A DNA stretch of 64,000 nt from Ornithoclostridium sp944380285 (GTDB lineage Bacteria > Bacillota > Clostridia > Christensenellales > UBA3700), in NCBI GenBank assembly GCA_963931165.1, contig OZ006985.1, positions 310,001-374,000 on the forward strand, written 5' to 3'. A program made the position numbers and the translations under genes. Every line of letters starts with the position of its first letter. Within the stretch, counting starts at the first letter, position 1. Of this stretch, positions 16,370 through 26,005 are shown in pieces. A model generated the notes under the pieces. The model was not told where the DNA came from and did no database searches. It was given only the letters and a program-made list of their open reading frames with translations.

Positions 16370-17245
16370 ATGTTCATTTCCGATCTGTTCAAATCCAAGA
16401 AGACCGTCTGGTCGTTCGAGATCTTTCCCCCGAAGCCGACCGCCGATCTTTCGGGCATCAAGGCGACCGTCGCCGCCCTTGCCGACCTCAAACCCGACTA
16501 TATCTCCGTCACTTGCAGTGCCGGCGGCTCGGGCAACTCGCGCACCAACGAGATCGCGGACATGCTCTTGGACGACTACGGCATTTTGCCTCTCGCCCAC
16601 CTCACCTGCATCAACTCGACCAAGGACGAGATCCGCGCATCGCTCAAGCAATTGCACGGCGACGGCGTCGAGAACATCTTGGCGCTTCGCGGCGACCGCG
16701 TGCAGGGCGCGGCGCCGTCCCCCGACTTCGCGCACGCCGACGAGCTGGTGCGCTTCATCCGCTCCGAGGGCTATGACTTCGACATCGCCGGCGCGTGCTA
16801 CCCCGAAGGTCACCCCGAAAGCCGCGACCTCATCGAGGACATCAACAACCTCAAGCGCAAGGTCGACGCGGGCGTCACCCACCTCAACACCCAGCTCTTT
16901 TACGACAACGACGACTTTTTTCGCTTCCGCGACATGCTCGCGGTCGCAGGCATAGACATCCCCGTTCAGGCGGGCATCATGCCCCTTGTCAAAAAGACGA
17001 CCGTCGACCGCACCGTCGGGCTGACGGGCGCAAAGATCCCGGCAAAGATCTCGCGCATGGTCGCGCGCTTCTACGACGACCCCGACTCGCTGATGCAGGC
17101 GGGCATCGCCTACGCGACCGACCAGATCGTTGACCTCATCTCCGCCGGCGTGGACGGCGTCCACCTCTATGTGATGAACAACGCAGCCGTCGCGAGGGCG
17201 ATCACCGACAACGTCTCCTCGCTGCTCGCAGGCGTCAACAAATGA
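16370..17245 (+). CDS. metF: Methylenetetrahydrofolate reductase
   Basis: A 291-residue TIM-barrel flavoenzyme reducing 5,10-methylene-THF to 5-methyl-THF. Landmarks: WSFEIFPPKPTADL (about 15-28, containing the catalytic Glu), DYISVTCSAGGSGNSRT, HLTCINSTKDEI, ILALRGDRVQGAAPSPDF (FAD/NADH region) and NTQLFYDNDDFFRF near 184-197. The ATG at 16370 is preceded by GGAGG. It overlaps the next gene by four bases (ATGA) and heads an operon ending in metH, whose methyl donor it makes. Confidence 0.96.
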   Translation: MFISDLFKSKKTVWSFEIFPPKPTADLSGIKATVAALADLKPDYISVTCSAGGSGNSRTNEIADMLLDDYGILPLAHLTCINSTKDEIRASLKQLHGDGVENILALRGDRVQGAAPSPDFAHADELVRFIRSEGYDFDIAGACYPEGHPESRDLIEDINNLKRKVDAGVTHLNTQLFYDNDDFFRFRDMLAVAGIDIPVQAGIMPLVKKTTVDRTVGLTGAKIPAKISRMVARFYDDPDSLMQAGIAYATDQIVDLISAGVDGVHLYVMNNAAVARAITDNVSSLLAGVNK

Positions 17246-17879
17246 TCGTCGACCGCCGCGAACTGCTTCGCTATCTCGGCTGGAGAGGTCAAGATATCGA
17301 CACGGGCACGCAAAAAGCGATCGACGAGGCGTGCGACTTGTGCCTCGCCGCCGCCCGTCCCATGCACACCGCGGCGCTCTTCGACTATGACGGCGACAGC
17401 CTTGTCGGCACGGGCTTTTCGCCGGGCGGCGCGGACATCCGCCGCCACCTTTCGGGGTGCGCCAAGGTCATCGTACTCGCGGTGACGATAGGCGCCGACA
17501 TCGACAGGACGACCGAGAGGCTGTTCTCCTCGTCCTCTCGCAAAGCGGTGATCTTCGACAGCGCCGCGTCCTGCCTCGTCGAGAGTCTCGCCGACGACGT
17601 CTGCGACGAGCTTCAACGCAAATACGGGCCGCTGACCGCGCGCTTTTCGTGCGGCTACGGCGACTTCCCTCTCTCCGCACAGCGCGACATCTGCTCGCTG
17701 CTTCGCGCCGACACTCGCATAGGGCTGTGCGTGGACGCAGGCGGTTCGCTGGTGCCTCGCAAGTCGATCACCGCGCTTTTGGGCGTCAAGGGCGGAGGCA
17801 AGCCCTTCCCCTTTTCTCAAGCCGACAAATGCGCGCTTTGCGCCAACGCGAATTGCGCGGCGCGCAACAGGGAGCCAAG

Positions 17880-17883
<4 letters not shown>
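17242..17883 (+). CDS. Stand-alone methionine synthase activation-domain protein
   Basis: A 213-residue protein corresponding to the C-terminal AdoMet-binding activation region of classical MetH, here a separate gene. The family motif RxxxGYGD appears as RFSCGYGDFPLSAQ near residues 132-145, preceded by AVTIGADIDRTTERLF and a conserved DSAASCLVESLAD helix. A C-terminal CALCANANCAARN Cys cluster is present. It should support reductive reactivation of oxidised cob(II)alamin on the adjacent MetH. Overlaps metF (ATGA) and metH (ATGA), so the three products are translated together. Assignment from the motif and the operon. Confidence 0.85.
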
Positions 17884-20243
<2,360 letters not shown>

Positions 20244-20272
20244 CGCCGCAATGTTTCACCGCCTCGGAGCGG

Positions 20273-20301
20273 TTGACATTGCCCCGCCGCGGCGATATAA
20301 T
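20273..20301 (+). promoter_or_regulatory. Consensus promoter of the cobalamin-uptake unit
   Basis: TTGACA (20273-20278), 17-base spacer, TATAAT (20296-20301): full consensus. The transcript would run about 265 bases before the riboswitch aptamer. Confidence 0.75.
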
Positions 20302-20381
20302 GGACCCATCCTCGATCGAGACGACCTCGATCTCGGTGATATAATGGACCTATCCTCGATCGAGACGACCTCGATCGAAAC
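20294..20381 (+). repeat. Tandem 44-bp duplication including the -10 box
   Basis: Two near-identical 44-base units (20294-20337 and 20338-20381) each start GATATAATGGACC and carry GATCGAG-ACGAC-CTCGATC, a perfect 7-bp stem. The second unit has a TATAAT but no -35 at the right distance. Bases 20382-20573 after it hold a possible weak second promoter, TTGTCA (20484)-17-CAATAT (20507), and nothing else recognised. Confidence 0.8.
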
Positions 20382-20573
20382 AACGGAACGCAGCTTTTGC
20401 CGTCATCTCGTCAACAAACCGACTTGACGGACAGTGACAAGCCGTTCTCGTTCAACACCAAAAATAAGACCGCGGCATTCCCGTTGTCACCAACGGCAAT
20501 GTCGCGCAATATCCAGCCAAGCGCGAGCGGCGCTCAAAACCATGCACAAGCCGCTCGAGCGAGGCACACCAAA

Positions 20574-20703
20574 GCTGTGAGGTTCGGGAGTCTCATTTGT
20601 CAATGAGGCAAACCGTCAACAGTGGGAATCTCGGTGCAAATCCGTCGCAACAGCCATTACCGTGATCGGCGCAAGCCGAAAGTCGGAGGACCTGCCCCAC
20701 AGC
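20574..20703 (+). promoter_or_regulatory. Cobalamin riboswitch
   Basis: P1 is GCTGTG (20574-20579) with CACAGC (20698-20703). Inside are the conserved core GGGAATCTCGGTGCAAATCC (about 20624-20643), the AACAGCC segment, a TCGGCGCAAGCCGA hairpin, and the 3' signature AAAGTCGGAGGACCTGCC (about 20679-20696) typical of the adenosyl-/methyl-cobalamin aptamer. The region to the next start (20704-20843) includes GGCGCAATGCGCC and further GC-rich stems that could form the expression platform. It sits upstream of a DUF4430 lipoprotein and an ECF S-component, so it should shut off B12 uptake when cobalamin is sufficient. Confidence 0.92.
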
Positions 20704-20843
20704 TTTTCGGAAACGGTCTTTGGGCAATGAAGGACCACCCCGACGCGGCGCAATGCGCCTCGACTTCGCCCCTTTCCCGTCTTTGGGGAGGCTTTCTTTC
20801 GCCCATGCCGTAAACTTGCGATAATCAACACGGAGGCGAAAAA

Positions 20844-21311
20844 ATGACAACTTCCACCACTTTCAAAAAAGCGATCGCATCGGTCGCGGCACTTCTCATC
20901 ATGCTCTGCCTTTTGACGGCGTTTGCGGCTTGCATCGATCCCGAAAAACCCGACGGCGACGTCTTTGCCGACGGCGCGTCGATGACGCTCGCGATCGCCG
21001 AAGAGCCGACTCGCACGATCGAGGTCGACCTTTCGGGGCTTGACAAGAACATCTCCCTTCTCGACGTGTTCGACAAGGAGGACATCGATTACGTCGCCGA
21101 AAGCGGCATGCTCTACAAGGTCGGTTCGCTTGCGCCGACCGCGCCCGAGTACATCTACCTCTACACTTCCGTCACGGCGGACTTCGACGTGTCGCAATAT
21201 GCGACGACGATCGACTTTGACGGCAAGACGCTGACAAACTCCGGCGTCGGCGCGGCGGACATGACCGTCGAGGACGGCTGCATCATCTACGTCGGCACGA
21301 TCGTCTATTGA
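20844..21311 (+). CDS. DUF4430 (transcobalamin-like) lipoprotein
   Basis: A 155-residue secreted lipoprotein. The signal MTTSTTFKKAIASVAALLIMLCLLTAFAAC ends in the lipobox AFAAC at about residue 30. The mature domain (about 40-155) follows the DUF4430 pattern: a beta-sandwich ending with LTNSGVGAADMTVEDGCIIYVGTIVY, related to the C-terminal domain of transcobalamin/intrinsic factor. In Firmicutes such proteins accompany ECF cobalamin transporters and probably capture B12 at the cell surface. It is preceded by GGAGG, lies directly downstream of the cobalamin riboswitch and overlaps the transporter gene by one base (TGATG). Confidence 0.87.
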   Translation: MTTSTTFKKAIASVAALLIMLCLLTAFAACIDPEKPDGDVFADGASMTLAIAEEPTRTIEVDLSGLDKNISLLDVFDKEDIDYVAESGMLYKVGSLAPTAPEYIYLYTSVTADFDVSQYATTIDFDGKTLTNSGVGAADMTVEDGCIIYVGTIVY

Positions 21312-21856
21312 TGAACGGCGGCGGCAAAACGCTCAAGGGTGCACGCTTCGTCGCCTACACCGCGCTCGCGGCGGCTTCGCTGACCGCGGGCAAGTTCGTG
21401 CTTTCGGCGATCCCCAATGTCGAGATCGTCACGCTGTTGTGCGCCGTATACGGCTTTGTGCTGGGCGCGCAGGGGGTGCTGGCGACCTGCATCTTCGTCG
21501 CATGTGAAACGCTCATCTACGGCTTGGGTCCGTGGGTGATCTCCTATGCGATACATTGGCCGGCGGTCGCGCTCGTGTTTTGGCTGCTGTCGCGATTCAT
21601 CAAGCCGTCGCGCGTCATCCCGACCATAGTTGCGGTGATCATGACGACGAGCTTCGGGGTGCTGACCGCACTCGTCGATGTCGGACTTTTCAGCGGTTTT
21701 TGGGACGACTTCGGGCAGCGCTTCGCGATCTACTACGCCCGCGGAGCGGTCTTTTACGTCACCCAGATCGTCTGCAACGCGCTCGTCTTCCCACTCCTCT
21801 TCAAGCCGGCGGCAAACTTTTTGTTGCGCTGCTTTGAGGGGCAACCCAAAAATTGA
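21311..21856 (+). CDS. ECF transporter S component, probably cobalamin-specific
   Basis: A 181-residue membrane protein with about six hydrophobic segments: FVAYTALAAASLTAGKFVLS, VEIVTLLCAVYGFVLGA, GVLATCIFVACETLIYG and so on. The conserved PNVEIVTLLCAVYG region is typical of CbrT/QrtT-type substrate-capture subunits. With the riboswitch and the DUF4430 lipoprotein, cobalamin or a precursor is the likely cargo. ATG at 21311 was chosen over the TTG at 21308 because it couples to the previous stop. No ATPase or EcfT genes are nearby. The last residues (EGQPKN and stop) are encoded by an interspersed repeat, so the original C-terminus may have been replaced. Confidence 0.87.
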   Translation: MNGGGKTLKGARFVAYTALAAASLTAGKFVLSAIPNVEIVTLLCAVYGFVLGAQGVLATCIFVACETLIYGLGPWVISYAIHWPAVALVFWLLSRFIKPSRVIPTIVAVIMTTSFGVLTALVDVGLFSGFWDDFGQRFAIYYARGAVFYVTQIVCNALVFPLLFKPAANFLLRCFEGQPKN

Positions 21857-21937
21857 CGTTGCGAATCAAACCGCGCACGTTTGCTTGCAAACAGTGCGCG
21901 GCTTTTCATACTTGCTATTTGGGTTTTGCTGCGTGGC
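21838..21937 (+). repeat. Structured repeat, copy 2
   Basis: GGGCAACCCAAAAATTGACG overlaps the ECF gene's stop codon. The stem CCGCGCAC (21871-21878)/GTGCGCGG (21894-21901) continues through GTTTG/CAAAC around a CTTG loop and is followed by CTTTTCATACTTGCTATTTGG. It may also act as a terminator. Confidence 0.85.
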
Positions 21938-21966
21938 GGCGGTTGAGACAATCTGCCCGTCACGAT

Positions 21967-22067
21967 CGTTTCGGCTTTGTGTTTTGTATCTCTATGTATG
22001 CGCCGAGCCAAAACTGCGGTTTTGGCTCGACGAGTTATCGTATGTCCGAAAAACACAAAGCGGAACG
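21967..22067. repeat. Nested long inverted repeat
   Basis: Outer arms CGTTTCGGCTTTGTGTTTT (21967-21985) and AAAACACAAAGCGGAACG (22050-22067) pair with minor mismatch. The inner stem CGAGCCAAAAC (22004-22014)/GTTTTGGCTCG (22019-22029) is perfect. It fills the gap between convergent genes and could be a two-way terminator. Confidence 0.75.
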
Positions 22068-22068
22068 G

Positions 22069-22401
22069 CTAAGAATCGTAATCATATGCGATCTTGTTGG
22101 CTTTCTCGCCGAGCAGATTGACGATAAAGCCGTTCTCGACCTTGCACGGCCACGCCGGATTTTTGAGCGGCAATGCGTCCAAGATCATCTCATCCGTCGC
22201 GTGATAATCTATAACAAGTTCAAGGTCTTTGACCTTGACCGCCGCGCTGGCGTCATCCATCCCGGTCACAGGGTCTTCACGATGGAACTCAAAGGCGCCG
22301 TATCTTATCTCGGGCAACAAGATGTGCCCTTCGTCCCCTCGCTTGATGCCGTATTCTTCGTAATCGTCGCTGATCACCCTCACTCTGTCAAAGTATTTCA
22401 T
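22069..22401 (-). CDS. Small acidic protein, possible immunity protein
   Basis: A 110-residue acidic protein starting MKYFDRVRVISDDYEEYGIKRGDEGHILLPE. This start was chosen because AAGGAGAAGGAAGC precedes it and because the ATG overlaps the stop of the upstream gene (ATGA). The N-terminal part resembles the DUF4926-type small barrel (D-V-R-x-I...G-x-x-G...I), with an acidic C-terminal part (LELVIDYHATDEMILD). A translationally coupled acidic partner behind a MuF-motif protein suggests an antitoxin or immunity role, which is inference only. Confidence 0.7.
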   Translation of the reverse strand: MKYFDRVRVISDDYEEYGIKRGDEGHILLPEIRYGAFEFHREDPVTGMDDASAAVKVKDLELVIDYHATDEMILDALPLKNPAWPCKVENGFIVNLLGEKANKIAYDYDS

Positions 22402-22994
22402 GCTTCCTTCTCCTTCCAGCCGGCAAACGGCGTTGCATTTTTGAGTTTGCCGTGCGGATATGCTATCCATCCGGTATAAAATTCATATATGTGCCCGACT
22501 TTTTCCCTTTTGCCGGGCAATGCAATTTCGATATCGATATGTTGTCCATTGCAATTCAGTACATCTAACTCATAATCCCCCTCTGCGTATCTTGCCAACG
22601 CATTTGCGGCGATTGCGTTATAGACTTCTAGCGCGTCTTCGATGGTGTACCCCATGCTCTCGATCAAACCCGCTTTGCTTGGGTGCACAAACAGGTAGTG
22701 AGTGATCTTTCGCATATCAAAGTCCAATGTGGCGTTGAGCTCTTGCTCTTGCATGTGTTCGCATTTGCAATGAAGATGCCTTGACAGGCGAGGTCGGTTT
22801 GCAAGATGAAAGACCGTATCGTTGAGCGCAACGCAAATTGCGCAAGTACGAGTCTTCGGGTCGGGCTTTGCCACCCCGTTACATGTGTCCAAGTTCTCTT
22901 TGCTTATGTTGAAGCGCTTTACCCAAAGTCCTCCGTATTTATCGGTTTTTGTCCTAAACAGCCCAAATAAGTTTTCAAAGACGTCCGTTATCAT
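22398..22994 (-). CDS. MuF-like Cys/His-motif protein, possible toxin
   Basis: A 198-residue protein. Residues 48-80 contain TCAICVALNDTVFHLA...LSRHLHCKCEHM, matching the CxxC...H...CxC pattern found at the C-terminus of phage Mu gpF/SPP1 gp7-like minor head proteins and their toxin-bearing relatives. The second half (about 90-160, KITHYLFVHPSKAGLIESMGYTIEDALEVYNAI) resembles DUF6883-type domains that end polymorphic toxins. No signal peptide and no phage genes are nearby. The gene has its own promoter (TTGACT-16-TATAAT) and GGAGG, and overlaps a small acidic gene by four bases. Possible polymorphic-toxin remnant or stand-alone toxin; not proven. Confidence 0.65.
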   Translation of the reverse strand: MITDVFENLFGLFRTKTDKYGGLWVKRFNISKENLDTCNGVAKPDPKTRTCAICVALNDTVFHLANRPRLSRHLHCKCEHMQEQELNATLDFDMRKITHYLFVHPSKAGLIESMGYTIEDALEVYNAIAANALARYAEGDYELDVLNCNGQHIDIEIALPGKREKVGHIYEFYTGWIAYPHGKLKNATPFAGWKEKEA

Positions 22995-23017
22995 GGCTCG
23001 TCACCTCCTTCACCTCG

Positions 23018-23045
23018 ATTATAACACAGAATTTCGCCAAGTCAA
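23018..23045 (-). promoter_or_regulatory. Promoter of the MuF-like/acidic protein pair
   Basis: Reverse-strand TTGACT (23045-23040), 16-base spacer, TATAAT (23023-23018). Confidence 0.65.
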
Positions 23046-23375
23046 GGATACGCGCCGCTTTTTTTGCGGTGAAAATTCAAGATGTCAATGTTCATCGAGG
23101 TTTTTTGGCGAAAAAAGTTGAAAAATATGTTCGGTTGCCGAACCGTTTCGGCGCAACTTATCCGGCAGTGTTACGAAAAATTTGCGTTTTTATGGAAAAT
23201 TCCCGTACGACCGGATGTCTCCGGCTCTCAAACGGCGCTATGGCGACGTGGAAACGGATGCGCAAATTCGGTGCAAAATGCGATCGCCCTCGCCGAAAAA
23301 CCAGTCAAAATCGGCACTCGATGCCGCTCAAAACCGAGAAACGCACAAATACGAATATCAAGCGGAAAAAATCGC
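23046..23375. other. Intergenic stretch without recognised features
   Basis: About 330 bases between the MuF-like gene's promoter and the next promoter. Three overlapping short open frames exist but lack ribosome sites and plausible protein composition. I see no RNA gene or repeat here. Confidence 0.5.
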
Positions 23376-23404
23376 TTGACAAACACCCTGTCGTATGCAA
23401 TAAT
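23376..23404 (+). promoter_or_regulatory. Promoter of a possible small RNA
   Basis: TTGACA (23376-23381), 17-base spacer, AATAAT (23399-23404). A near-perfect palindrome TGACAAC-G-GTTGTCA (23443-23457) lies downstream and could be an operator. Confidence 0.55.
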
Positions 23405-23410
23405 AATTTT

Positions 23411-23555
23411 ACCGTTTTGTTATATGGCAAAATCTTATAATATGACAACGGTTGTCAAGTTATGATAAAGTTTGATGGACGCTTCGGCGTTTTCATCACT
23501 CTCTGCAGTTGCGCGCTCCTGTCTTGCGATGTGGAGTGCGCAATTTTTTATTTTT
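23411..23555 (+). ncRNA. Candidate small RNA or small-ORF transcript
   Basis: A transcript from the promoter at 23376 would end at a strong intrinsic terminator: TTGCGCGCTCC (23509-23519)/GGAGTGCGCAA (23533-23543), then TTTTTTATTTTT. No upstream plus-strand gene needs this terminator, so a short RNA of about 145 bases is implied. It holds an open frame of 31 codons (23462-23557, MIKFDGRFGVFITLCSCALL...) lacking a Shine-Dalgarno, so coding is doubtful. Confidence 0.5.
23509..23555 (+). terminator. Intrinsic terminator of the candidate small RNA
   Basis: An 11-bp stem including one G-U pair, 13-base loop, then a T-rich run. Confidence 0.75.
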
Positions 23556-23563
23556 GAGGGGGC

Positions 23564-23646
23564 ACCATTTCGCTTATCGCTCAAATCAATTCCGCTTGCA
23601 AGTAAATCGCTTGCAAGCGGTATTTTCATATGAGCGGCGAAATGGT
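23564..23646. repeat. Three-tier nested hairpin
   Basis: ACCATTTCGC (23564-23573) pairs with GCGAAATGGT (23637-23646), CGCTCA (23578-23583) with TGAGCG (23631-23636), and CCGCTTGCAAG (23592-23602) with CTTGCAAGCGG (23610-23620). All stems are perfect. It ends at the GGTTCCCCCTCAATACTCC junction that starts the next repeat module. Confidence 0.75.
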
Positions 23647-23745
23647 TCCCCCTCAATACTCCCCCTCCGACACGACAAGCGCTCGCTCACCGCTCGCGGT
23701 CGTGCAAAGTGCCCTCGTCGAAGAGCGCGGTCATTCGACGAGGGC
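23643..23745 (+). repeat. Repeat module with constant-loop hairpin, copy 1
   Basis: TCAATACTCCCCCTCCGACA and GCTCGCTCACCGCTCGCGGT lead to a hairpin: GCCCTCGTCGAA (23711-23722)/TTCGACGAGGGC (23734-23745), loop GAGCGCGGTCA. The copy at 62882-62975 has a different 12-bp stem but the same loop. Bases 23746-23847 hold nothing else recognised. Confidence 0.8.
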
Positions 23746-23847
23746 TTTACCGTATCTCGCCCAAACGCGGTTGGGCGAGATGGAGTCGTAAATTTATTCG
23801 CGTTATGCAAGTTCTGCCCTTTTCTTTTGAATGCGGATTCTTGGCAA

Positions 23848-23929
23848 CCCAAAAATTACGCTTCGAATCGCAACGGCGGTGATTGCAAATGCAATCGTCG
23901 CCGTTACTCATACTCGCTATTTTCGGTTT
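23848..23929 (+). repeat. Structured repeat, copy 3
   Basis: GGCAACCCAAAAATTACGCT flank, then stem AACGGCG (23872-23878)/CGCCGTT (23899-23905) stacked on GATTGCA/TGCAATC, then ACTCATACTCGCTATTTTCGG. The stem sequence differs wholly from copies 2 and 4. Confidence 0.85.
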
Positions 23930-24170
23930 TCCCCTAAAATACCCCTTCCCACGGGACGAGCGCTCACTCACCGTTCGCGGTCCTTTTCTGTTCCGCGCTC
24001 GCTTTGCGGCGCGGCTCAGGTCACGCCTTGAGCAAATCTTTTGCGTTCTTTTGCGCCTCTCGGAACGCTCGCGTACCATTGAGGTACGCGTCACAACCCT
24101 TTCGGCGCAAAATTTACACAAAATCTTTCGCTCAATGCTTCGTGATTACGTTTATCTAATCGGTTCTATG
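23930..24170 (+). repeat. Mosaic hairpin repeat, copy C
   Basis: Same order as copy B: ACTCACCGTTCGCGGTCC block, CTGTTCCGCGC...GCGCGG stem, a diverged middle, the invariant CGCGTACC-ATTGA-GGTACGCG hairpin and a terminal TCTAATCGGTTC. Confidence 0.85.
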
Positions 24171-24473
24171 CCAACTTTTAATAATTTGGTTGCGGTGATC
24201 TAATCGGTTCTACGTCAAGTTTTGATGTAGTTGTTTTTTGTCGTGTTATCAAATCGCGCGACGCGAAGCGCAACCTTGTCAAAATATCGTTTCTTCGCGT
24301 TTTGACTTTTTACATAGCTGTCCAACTATGCTGCCTCCACGAGGCTTTTCTGTTCCGAGCCAATTTACTTGCTTGTCTGTCACTTGCAAAGCACAAATCA
24401 GACCGCGCCGCGCGTAGGGGGGCAAGCCGACATAAAAAATTCCGACGGCATTTTGCCGTTACACAGCTATCAA
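24171..24473. other. Intergenic stretch between repeat copies
   Basis: About 300 bases with a second CTAATCGGTTC end fragment (24198-24210), a TCGCGCGACGCGAAGCGCA fragment, and ATTCCGACGGCATTTTGCCG. It looks like repeat debris; no gene is seen. Confidence 0.5.
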
Positions 24474-24660
24474 AGAACCGATTAGATAAACGCAACCAAG
24501 CAGCTTTAAGTGAGCGACTTGGCGCAGATTTGCGCCTATAGGGTTGCGAGGTGTACCTCAATGGTACGCGAACGTTCCGAGAGGCACAAAGATGCCCAAA
24601 CGAGCCGCTTAAAGCGGTGAAACAGTCCGCGCCCAAAAGGGAGCGCGGAACTGAAATGGT
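24474..24660 (-). repeat. Mosaic hairpin repeat, copy D (inverted)
   Basis: Reverse-complement orientation: starts AAGAACCGATTAGATAAACG, includes GTACC-ATTGA-GGTAC, CCGCTTAAAGCGG and a CCGCGC...GCGCGG stem. The outer bases of the core hairpin have decayed. Confidence 0.8.
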
Positions 24661-24956
24661 CAAGACCCTCTGCGGCATTAGCCGCGCGCCTACATTCTGC
24701 CCTTCTCGTCTACAAACCAAGTCAAAATAATGACCGCGCAAGCGGCGTGAGGGCAAGCCGGCAAAAAAAATACCGACGGCGTTTTGCCGTCGGCGTTGTT
24801 TGCCGGTGCGAAGCAGTTTTGAGCGCGCTGTTTCGGGATGAATTTGCGCGGCGCGCGCGCAGGGTCAATACCCTCTGCGGTATTAGCCGCGCGCCGACGC
24901 GCTAAGGCGCCCGAAAGAGCGGCTCAAAACCTTGTCCTCAGCCCGCTTGCGCGGTT
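24661..24956. repeat. 'CCTCTGCGGT-TTAGC' hairpin repeats, fragment and copy 2
   Basis: A fragment (24661-24760) has GACCCTCTGCGGCATTAGCC. The full copy (24817-24956) has TTTTGAGCG...GCTCAAAA ends, the core TCAATACCCTCTGCGGTATT and the tail GCCCGCTTGCGCGGT abutting the rpsR stop codon. Between them is CCGACGGC-GTTTT-GCCGTCGG (about 24773-24793), a perfect hairpin. Confidence 0.8.
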
Positions 24957-25208
24957 TTACTCTGCGACGTAGGGAAGAAGCCCCATATACCTCGCTCTCT
25001 TGATCGCCTGTGCGAGCATTCTTTGGTGCTTCGCGCAGACGCCGCTCATGCGCTTGGGGATGATCTTGCCCTTTTCGGTGATGTACTTGCGGAGTTTCGC
25101 GACGTCCTTGTAGTCGATCTCCTCTGCCTTGTCGACGCAGAAGTTGCAGACCTTTTTGCGCGGAACTCTCTTGATGGGTCTTTTGACAGTAGCTTTTTCT
25201 TCGCTCAT
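24957..25208 (-). CDS. rpsR: 30S ribosomal protein S18
   Basis: An 83-residue protein with the S18 core DYKDVAKLRKYITEKGKIIPKRMSGVCAKHQRMLAQAIKRARYMGLLPYV. It keeps the zinc-type CNFC...CAKH cysteine motif, marking the Cys-containing (C+) S18 paralogue. S18 pairs with S6 on the small-subunit platform. It is last in the rpsF-ssb-rpsR operon, and its stop is followed at once by a hairpin repeat. Confidence 0.98.
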   Translation of the reverse strand: MSEEKATVKRPIKRVPRKKVCNFCVDKAEEIDYKDVAKLRKYITEKGKIIPKRMSGVCAKHQRMLAQAIKRARYMGLLPYVAE

Positions 25209-25227
25209 TGTAGTTCTCCTTGATTAA

Positions 25228-25638
25228 TCAAAACGGAAGGTCCTCTTCGGGGGTGTCCATCCTTTCGAGCTTGGGAGCGGGAGCTTCTTCTCTCCTCGGC
25301 GCGGGAGCGGCGTTTTCGCCCTCGCCTCTCGGGGACGAAAGGAACTCGACCTCGTCGGCGGTGACCTCGACAGCGGTGCGTTTTACGCCGTCGTTGCCCT
25401 CGTAGTTGCGGATCTGGATGCTGCCGACCACGCACACTTTCCTGCCCTTGGTCAAGATCTTGCCGCAATTTTCGCCCAGCGTTCTCCAAGCTATGACGTT
25501 GAAGTAGTCGGCTTCGTTGTTCTCTCTGCCGAAACGTCTGTTGACCGCGATCGAAAACCTGCACATAAAGATACCGGAAGAGGTGGTGCTGGTCTCGGGA
25601 TCACGGGTAAGGTTGCCGATCAAAATAACTTTGTTCAT
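25228..25638 (-). CDS. ssb: Single-stranded DNA-binding protein
   Basis: A 136-residue SSB. The OB fold (1 to about 105) starts MNKVILIGNLTRDPETSTT and includes FSIAVNRRFGRENNEADYFNVIAWRTLGENC; a Pro/Ala/Glu-rich linker leads to the acidic tip EEDLPF that recruits partner proteins. It coats single-stranded DNA as a tetramer during replication and repair. The S6-SSB-S18 order is the standard bacterial arrangement. Confidence 0.98.
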   Translation of the reverse strand: MNKVILIGNLTRDPETSTTSSGIFMCRFSIAVNRRFGRENNEADYFNVIAWRTLGENCGKILTKGRKVCVVGSIQIRNYEGNDGVKRTAVEVTADEVEFLSSPRGEGENAAPAPRREEAPAPKLERMDTPEEDLPF

Positions 25639-25648
25639 CGTAGTGTCC

Positions 25649-25930
25649 TCACTTCTTGATGATCATGATCCTGACGATCTCGTCCATGATGCGGCTGAGA
25701 CGGTTGATCTCGGCAGGGACGGTCGCAGGAGCGGTGAACGTCATCAACACATAGTAGCCTTCGGACTTGAACTTGATGTCGTAGGCGTACTTGCGCGTAC
25801 CCCATTTGTCCAGAGAGACGACTTCGCCGCCGGCAGTGGTGACGACGGCGCTGAGCCTGTCGATGACCGCCTGCTTTTCATCTTCGGACAAATCGTTGTC
25901 GATGATGTACAAAAGCTCGTACTTGTTCAT
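25649..25930 (-). CDS. rpsF: 30S ribosomal protein S6
   Basis: A 93-residue protein starting MNKYELLYIIDNDLSEDEKQ with the S6 ferredoxin-like fold and WGTRKYAYDIKFKSEGYYVLMTFTA. The start was chosen at 25930 because AAAGGAGGTTTATATG is an excellent ribosome site; an upstream ATG at 25978 lacks one. The leader (25931-25999) has a CTCCGCC/GGCGGAG stem that may correspond to the known S6:S18 autoregulatory leader, but the defining CCG bulge could not be confirmed by eye. Confidence 0.97.
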   Translation of the reverse strand: MNKYELLYIIDNDLSEDEKQAVIDRLSAVVTTAGGEVVSLDKWGTRKYAYDIKFKSEGYYVLMTFTAPATVPAEINRLSRIMDEIVRIMIIKK

Positions 25931-26005
25931 ATAAACCTCCTTTTGGTCTGATGTCTCCGCCACTTGACGGCGGAGCAAGGATCGATTTTTTCAAATCGCT
26001 TGATT

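Noticed and set aside
22398..22994. Prophage remnant at the MuF-motif gene
   Set aside because: No integrase, capsid, tail or other phage genes nearby.
24310..24756. A 148-codon reverse-strand open frame
   Set aside because: It lies wholly inside interspersed repeat copy D and flanking repeat fragments; the same sequence in other copies is not open in frame.
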